Source: a bacterium
GTDB taxonomy: Bacteria; Bacillota_I; Bacilli_A; RFN20; CAG-826
Direction of reading: 5' to 3'
Assembly (NCBI GenBank): GCA_004561785.1
Contig: SFUB01000061.1
Location: forward strand, 1-7,973
DNA: 7,973 nucleotides
Shown here: positions 5,278 to 7,973 of the stretch, piece by piece
Layout of the letters: every line of letters begins with the position of its first letter
Position numbering within the stretch: the stretch's first letter is position 1
Program-made: the position numbers and the translations under genes
Notes under the pieces: generated by a model
Databases searched by the model: none
Told to the model about the DNA's origin: nothing
The model's input: only the letters and a program-made list of their open reading frames with translations

Positions 5278-5320
5278 CCCCGCAATGGGGGCGGGGCTCC
5301 TCCGGGGGCCCCGTTTTTTT
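5278..5320 (+). terminator. Intrinsic terminator with a competing upstream stem
   Basis: CGGGGC (5292-5297) pairs with GCCCCG (5308-5313) and is followed directly by seven T (5314-5320), a textbook intrinsic terminator three to four dozen bases after the 149-residue gene. The 5' arm can instead pair with CCCCGC (5278-5283) just after the stop codon, which would undo the terminator stem. This may allow read-through into rep. Confidence 0.75.
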
Positions 5321-5322
5321 GG

Positions 5323-5361
5323 CTTGTTACTCTCTTAGTAAGTAACAAGAGACCTTTTTTT
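5323..5361 (+). terminator. Second terminator-like element with two alternative stems
   Basis: CTTGTTACT (5323-5331) pairs perfectly with AGTAACAAG (5341-5349). Alternatively TCTCTT (5331-5336) pairs with AAGAGA (5347-5352), which is followed by CC and seven T (5355-5361). The two stems share bases and cannot form together. Only the second sits at terminator distance from the T-run, as in an attenuator. The 9-bp stem could also be an origin or protein-binding hairpin. Confidence 0.5.
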
Positions 5362-5368
5362 ATCGTTC

Positions 5369-5410
5369 TTTTGTCCCCCCCGGCGTTAGCCGGGAAAAAA
5401 GGGGACAAAA
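5369..5410 (+). promoter_or_regulatory. Perfect nested hairpin with A6 bulge just upstream of rep
   Basis: TTTTGTCCCC (5369-5378) pairs perfectly with GGGGACAAAA (5401-5410). Inside, CCCGGC (5379-5384) pairs with GCCGGG (5389-5394) around GTTA. Six A (5395-5400) form the only bulge. The structure ends seven bases before the rep ribosome site. It is a candidate replication origin hairpin for Rep, or an operator controlling rep translation; the sequence alone does not decide. Confidence 0.6.
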
Positions 5411-5429
5411 CCACCCGGAAGGGCCGATA

Positions 5430-6512
5430 ATGGCATATATTCATCTAGATGGTGGGCTTGAATTGTTCGCCGATGCTGTGACGATGACTAACGAGGCGAC
5501 TCGTCGCGACATTGTTTTTCAATGGCGTGGCGGTCGCAAGTTTTGGAAGCATTACGAGATCTTGCCCAAAGCTGTTCACGTCGGCCCCTTCCCTTATGTT
5601 TGCCTTAAAGATGAGGATAAAAATCTTGTTTACGTCCTGATCGTCGACGACCCTCGCGCTAATGTTGCGCGTTTTCGTCTTAGAGTTTCAGCGCAGTATC
5701 TCATAAAATCACGGTGCGACGGTTTCGAGGATTTTGATCAGTTAAAAGACAAGCTCGCGAAGTTGTGCGCTGTCTTCGGTGTCGCTCGTGACTTTATAAA
5801 GGTGACCCGTCTAGATATCTCCGTTGACGATCTTTTTTTCAAAGTTGATGAAGTGATCCAAGCTGATCGGGCTGATCTGATCCGTGCAAGGTTTCGAACC
5901 GTAACGACTGTGCAAAATGACGAGGGAAATTCTATTACGTTTGGGCGCGGATCTGGCGCTTGGCAAGTATGCGTCTACGATAAGACCGCGCAAGAAAAAG
6001 ATCTTGCGAAGCTCTCCTATATTTACGATCGCTTGACAGATTCCCTCCCTGATTCGGTTTTAAATTCCTTCAAAAAGCTCCCGCGGATCACTCGTCTAGA
6101 GTTCCGTTTTTTTCGGGAACTCCTTCACTCTTTGAACATGTCGACCCTTGAGGAAGTTGATCTTCCGGCGCTCCTTACGTTCGCTCGTGATAACTTCAAG
6201 ATCCTGGAAACAAAATCGACCAATCAGAAATATGAGATAATATCCCCAAATTACGGGCGCTTGTTTTCTTCGCAAGATTGCGTAAAATATCATAGAACTA
6301 GAAAAAGACCATCGGGTGACATAACGAGGCGGGCTTTAAAATGTGCGTGCACAGTAATATCAAAACACTTGGCAAGATCATTATCCTCGGACTTGTCCTG
6401 GTCGCTTGTTGTGGATCAGATTTGGCAAAAGGCGCGGAGCCTTTGCGAATCGTTACAAATTCCGACAAATACCCGGCAGATTCCGGCCCCTTCTTATCTG
6501 TTCAGCCTGTAG
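5430..6512 (+). CDS. Rolling-circle replication initiator (Rep_trans/RstA-like)
   Basis: A 360-residue protein of the phage/plasmid replication initiation factor family (Pfam Rep_trans, as in CTX RstA). Family hallmarks in order: an N-terminal domain, VTRLDISVDD (residues 125-134, the conserved R-x-D-x-x-x-D strand), GSGAWQVCVYDK (174-185, with the YDK motif), and TRLEFRF (221-227). Proteins of this family nick the origin, stay bound to the 5' end and start rolling-circle synthesis. The ribosome site GGAAGGG (5417-5423) lies six bases before ATG 5430. The last 57 or so residues are encoded in the overlap with the next gene, a 172-nt overlap, and have no recognisable motif. The gene follows a block of hairpins and terminators, so its expression is probably limited by RNA structure. 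The catalytic Tyr cannot be assigned with certainty. Confidence 0.85.
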   Translation: MAYIHLDGGLELFADAVTMTNEATRRDIVFQWRGGRKFWKHYEILPKAVHVGPFPYVCLKDEDKNLVYVLIVDDPRANVARFRLRVSAQYLIKSRCDGFEDFDQLKDKLAKLCAVFGVARDFIKVTRLDISVDDLFFKVDEVIQADRADLIRARFRTVTTVQNDEGNSITFGRGSGAWQVCVYDKTAQEKDLAKLSYIYDRLTDSLPDSVLNSFKKLPRITRLEFRFFRELLHSLNMSTLEEVDLPALLTFARDNFKILETKSTNQKYEIISPNYGRLFSSQDCVKYHRTRKRPSGDITRRALKCACTVISKHLARSLSSDLSWSLVVDQIWQKARSLCESLQIPTNTRQIPAPSYLFSL

Positions 6513-6964
6513 ACGGTAGCTGGTCGGCTCCCTATCAGTTGCAAGCTGTGCGTTATGTTTCGTTCCTTCCCTCGGATGTAGTTCTTAATGCTTCGGGTTA
6601 TTATTCGCCGTCAACTGGCAAGGCCTATTTTTACGTAAGCGACGCCCGCACTATTTACATGCCCGGGCCTTATACTGGAATTGCTGTGGCCGTAAACAAT
6701 AACCTTGATCGGTTCGGGCTCGGTTCGGTTTTAGATCGTCAACGTCAGATAGACGCCTTGTATTTTGCCCCGCCTAAGGTCGTTGATCCGTCCGATCTTG
6801 GGTCTAAGCTCCTCCAACTCCTTGCGGTCTGGGTGATTGGTGCCCTAGTCTTCGCGCTTCCGGTGCTTGTCCTCGTGCTCGGCTGGCGCCGATTGTTCCA
6901 ACTGTTTTTGATTCATGAGATCGGAAAAACTATACGAGGTTCTGACGATGGAAGAGAAACTTGA
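6341..6964 (+). CDS. Exported virion-type protein with a major-coat-like C-terminal helix
   Basis: A 207-residue protein that I do not recognise by name. The N-terminus is a signal (KTLGKIIILGLVLVAC); LVAC 20-23 is a canonical lipobox, so it may be a lipoprotein, although cleavage by signal peptidase I further on is possible. Residues about 33-145 form a Tyr/Ser/Pro-rich ectodomain. Residues 148-183 align without gaps to the mature major coat protein: VDPSDLGSKLL against VDASGFGSSLL, WVIGAL against WIVGAL, and LGWR against LGWR. The membrane helix is about 163-181 and a basic cytoplasmic segment follows. This implies a protein that packs in the membrane or virion like a coat subunit while displaying an outer domain. 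A ribosome site GAGGCGGG (about 6326-6333) precedes ATG 6341. The signal is encoded entirely within the end of rep. It is followed by the pVII/pIX-like and coat genes. Confidence 0.75.
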   Translation: MCVHSNIKTLGKIIILGLVLVACCGSDLAKGAEPLRIVTNSDKYPADSGPFLSVQPVDGSWSAPYQLQAVRYVSFLPSDVVLNASGYYSPSTGKAYFYVSDARTIYMPGPYTGIAVAVNNNLDRFGLGSVLDRQRQIDALYFAPPKVVDPSDLGSKLLQLLAVWVIGALVFALPVLVLVLGWRRLFQLFLIHEIGKTIRGSDDGRET

Positions 6965-7055
6965 TGCTGTCGTTATGGGCTTCATCATTAGTAATATAAT
7001 TTTTTGGACGTCGCTTGGCGTCGCCTCATTCTATCATCTTTTTAAGAGGTTTTAA
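6948..7055 (+). CDS. 35-residue pVII/pIX-like minor coat protein
   Basis: A small gene with a good ribosome site: GAGG (6936-6939) lies eight bases before ATG 6948. It encodes 35 residues: an acidic start (MEEKLDAVV), one hydrophobic helix (MGFIISNIIFWTSLGVA) and a basic end (FYHLFKRF). It overlaps the end of the 207-residue gene by 17 bases and stops one base before the major coat ATG. In Ff phages two such proteins of 32-33 residues (pVII, pIX), without leader peptides, are encoded just before the major coat gene and cap the end of the filament that emerges first. Size, charge pattern and place all fit; the sequence is not recognisably similar. Its LFKRF end matches the LFKRF near the end of the major coat. 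Confidence 0.7.
   Translation: MEEKLDAVVMGFIISNIIFWTSLGVASFYHLFKRF
6995..7000 (+). promoter_or_regulatory. Candidate -10 box for the major coat gene
   Basis: A perfect TATAAT inside the 35-residue gene, 57 bases before the coat ATG. The -35 region (GTTATG at 6972-6977) is poor. Ff phages have a promoter in the same relative place to raise coat protein output, which makes the site worth noting, but AT-rich coding sequence can give such a match by chance. Confidence 0.3.
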
Positions 7056-7056
7056 C

Positions 7057-7287
7057 ATGAAAAAGATTGGCTTCCTCTCCCTGATTCCTCTCCTTGGTTC
7101 TGCTGGTTCCGCCTTTGCAGAGATCACCGCGTCACAAGTTCCCACAACTGAGATCGTCGATGCTAGTGGGTTTGGTTCTTCGCTTCTCGCAAGTCTTCAA
7201 CCCTGGATTGTTGGCGCTCTTGGCGTCGCTGTTGGCGTGCTAATCGTCTACCTTGGATGGCGTTTGTTTAAGCGGTTCACCAAGTAG
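7057..7287 (+). CDS. Major coat protein (pVIII-like), with leader peptide
   Basis: A 76-residue precursor. The leader MKKIGFLSLIPLLGSAGSAFA (basic start, hydrophobic core, AFA cleavage site) would be removed by signal peptidase after residue 21, leaving a 55-residue mature subunit. This begins with an exposed, mildly acidic part (EITASQVPTTEIVD), continues as one hydrophobic helix (about mature residues 28-47) and ends in basic LFKRFTK, the end that contacts DNA inside the filament. Size and charge layout are those of class pVIII coat proteins. AAGAGG (7044-7049) lies seven bases before ATG 7057; the in-frame TTG 7015 would add residues before the leader. A strong hairpin follows. The C-terminal half has a relative in the gene at 6341. 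Confidence 0.92.
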   Translation: MKKIGFLSLIPLLGSAGSAFAEITASQVPTTEIVDASGFGSSLLASLQPWIVGALGVAVGVLIVYLGWRLFKRFTK

Positions 7288-7307
7288 TCTAATAACATAC
7301 AGATTGA

Positions 7308-7360
7308 GGGGGTTTGGCTCGTTGCGCGAAGCGTAACGAGTTAGACCCCCGCGCTTCTTT
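7308..7360 (+). terminator. Strong hairpin after the major coat gene
   Basis: Bases 7308-7327 pair with 7331-7350 over 20 consecutive positions (a few G-T pairs), closing a GAA loop. The core is CTCGTT (7318-7323)/AACGAG (7335-7340), with GGGGG/CCCCC at the base. The following sequence is GCGCTTCTTTT. It lies between the abundant coat gene and the pIII-like gene, where Ff phages have their central terminator. It probably lets most transcripts stop after the coat gene, keeping pIII low, and protects the coat mRNA from 3' decay. Confidence 0.75.
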
Positions 7361-7373
7361 TGGGGGGTGGTTG

Positions 7374-7973
7374 ATGTGGAAACAATTGACTTTATACTTG
7401 GCGTGCTTCTTTTTTTTGTTTTCATTGAAGGTCTCAGAGGGATTTGAATGGGAATCTTATGATCAAGAAACTGCTAGTAAATCTTTAAGATTTTCATCTG
7501 GCGGGGTGGCTGGTTCAGATCATCCCTCTTTTAATGGGTGGCTTTATGCCTTCGCTTATAAAACGACCTCGGACAATGCTATAAATCAAGATGGCAGTGG
7601 CTTCTTTTTCGGAATGTTGCACGCTGGCAAGCTCTTTTATAGCGTAGCTTATGCCCTTGACATTTCGTCCGAGGATTTAGAGCATTTTTGGTACAGTTTG
7701 ATCTATTTTCAAGGTTCCGGTTATGACGGCTGGTATTTGTTTAGAACTTACAAGGTAGACATTTCTACTGCTCCTCCTGATTCTCTCGCGAAGCTTACCC
7801 GTTATGATTTTACTACTTGGGATATAGTCGGCCTTTCCATGAGTTCCGCCGATGCTGATGGATCGGTGCCGATAAATCCAGGGCGGGGCCTTTCTATTTT
7901 TGACTATACTTTTAGTATGCCCCGTAAAAAGTTTGATGCGACTCGTCAAAGCGCCTACTATCGCGATTTTTTC
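7374..7973 (+). CDS. pIII-like adsorption/minor coat protein, N-terminal part (continues at position 1)
   Basis: This is the 5' part of a gene interrupted only by the cut in the circle. From ATG 7374 the frame stays open to the window end and continues through 1-810, giving about 436 residues. The first residues (MWKQLTLY, then a Phe/Leu-rich core) form a Sec signal peptide with likely cleavage near residue 23 (VSEG before FEW). The next 150 or so residues are rich in aromatic residues, Gly, Ser and Asp, as in a secreted beta-rich domain. With the C-terminal anchor encoded at 1-810 and a pVI-like gene next, this is the position and build of the host-binding tip protein of filamentous phages. 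The upstream G-rich stretch (7362-7370) may act as a ribosome site; TTG 7371 is an alternative in-frame start one codon earlier. The role is inferred from gene order, signal and anchor; I recognise no specific receptor-binding domain. Confidence 0.8.
   Translation, partial: MWKQLTLYLACFFFLFSLKVSEGFEWESYDQETASKSLRFSSGGVAGSDHPSFNGWLYAFAYKTTSDNAINQDGSGFFFGMLHAGKLFYSVAYALDISSEDLEHFWYSLIYFQGSGYDGWYLFRTYKVDISTAPPDSLAKLTRYDFTTWDIVGLSMSSADADGSVPINPGRGLSIFDYTFSMPRKKFDATRQSAYYRDFF
7875..7973. repeat. Terminal direct repeat, copy 2 (circular overlap)
   Basis: Exact copy of 1-99. The window should be closed here: base 7874 is followed by base 1. The pIII-like gene that starts at 7374 continues in frame into position 1. 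Confidence 0.95.

Noticed and set aside
5169..5444. Minus-strand frames, for example 4732-5172, 5169-5444 and 7677-7949
   Set aside because: They are shadows of well-supported + strand genes or hairpin leaders, without ribosome sites or plausible protein composition.
7015..7017. TTG 7015 as the major coat start
   Set aside because: It would place extra residues before a standard leader peptide; ATG 7057 has AAGAGG at seven bases.

Overview
The window is a complete circular genome of a filamentous phage (inovirus type, Tubulavirales). Its first 99 bases are repeated exactly as its last 99 (1-99 = 7875-7973), which is how a circular assembly looks when cut at an arbitrary point. The circle is therefore 7,874 bp, and one gene runs across the cut. 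Evidence for the phage type: a Zot/pI-family ATPase with a Walker A motif and a late membrane helix, a short outer-membrane secretin, a rolling-circle replication initiator of the Rep_trans/RstA type, a small major coat protein with a cleavable leader, and a train of single-helix virion proteins. All genes lie on the + strand. A secretin and Sec/lipoprotein signals imply a Gram-negative host. Nothing here identifies the host genus, and I found no integrase, repressor, tRNA or convincing dif-like attachment site.

Layout around the circle. Replication block: a putative ssDNA-binding protein (4223-4828), an unknown 149-residue protein joined to it by an ATGA overlap (4825-5274), a hairpin-rich leader with terminator-like structures (5278-5410), then the initiator Rep (5430-6512). 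Structural block: a 207-residue exported protein that overlaps the end of rep by 172 nt (6341-6964), a 35-residue pVII/pIX-like protein (6948-7055), the major coat protein (7057-7287), a very strong hairpin that probably ends transcription (7308-7350), the pIII-like adsorption protein across the cut (7374-7973 continuing as 1-810), and a pVI-like protein (803-1216). Assembly block: the Zot/pI motor (1304-2398), then a non-coding region of about 780 bp full of hairpins and G-tracts (2399-3178), and the secretin (3179-4150). The order VII/IX - VIII - terminator - III - VI - I matches the classical Ff (M13) order.

How the genes work together. Rep nicks and replicates the circle. The ssDNA-binding candidate would coat the new single strands. 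The Zot ATPase in the inner membrane and the secretin in the outer membrane form the export channel through which the DNA is wrapped in major coat protein. The small helical proteins and the pIII/pVI-like pair would cap the two filament ends.

Most unusual points. (1) The 207-residue protein ends in a segment that aligns without gaps to the transmembrane/DNA-proximal half of the major coat protein (19 of 36 identical by hand count), so it looks like an ectodomain carried on a coat-protein helix. (2) The non-coding region holds three related hairpin modules, each opened by the same 12-mer, and is bracketed by an 11-bp direct repeat. (3) The rep leader has stacked, partly mutually exclusive hairpins. 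(4) The secretin and the ssDNA-binding candidate share an almost identical translation-start leader.
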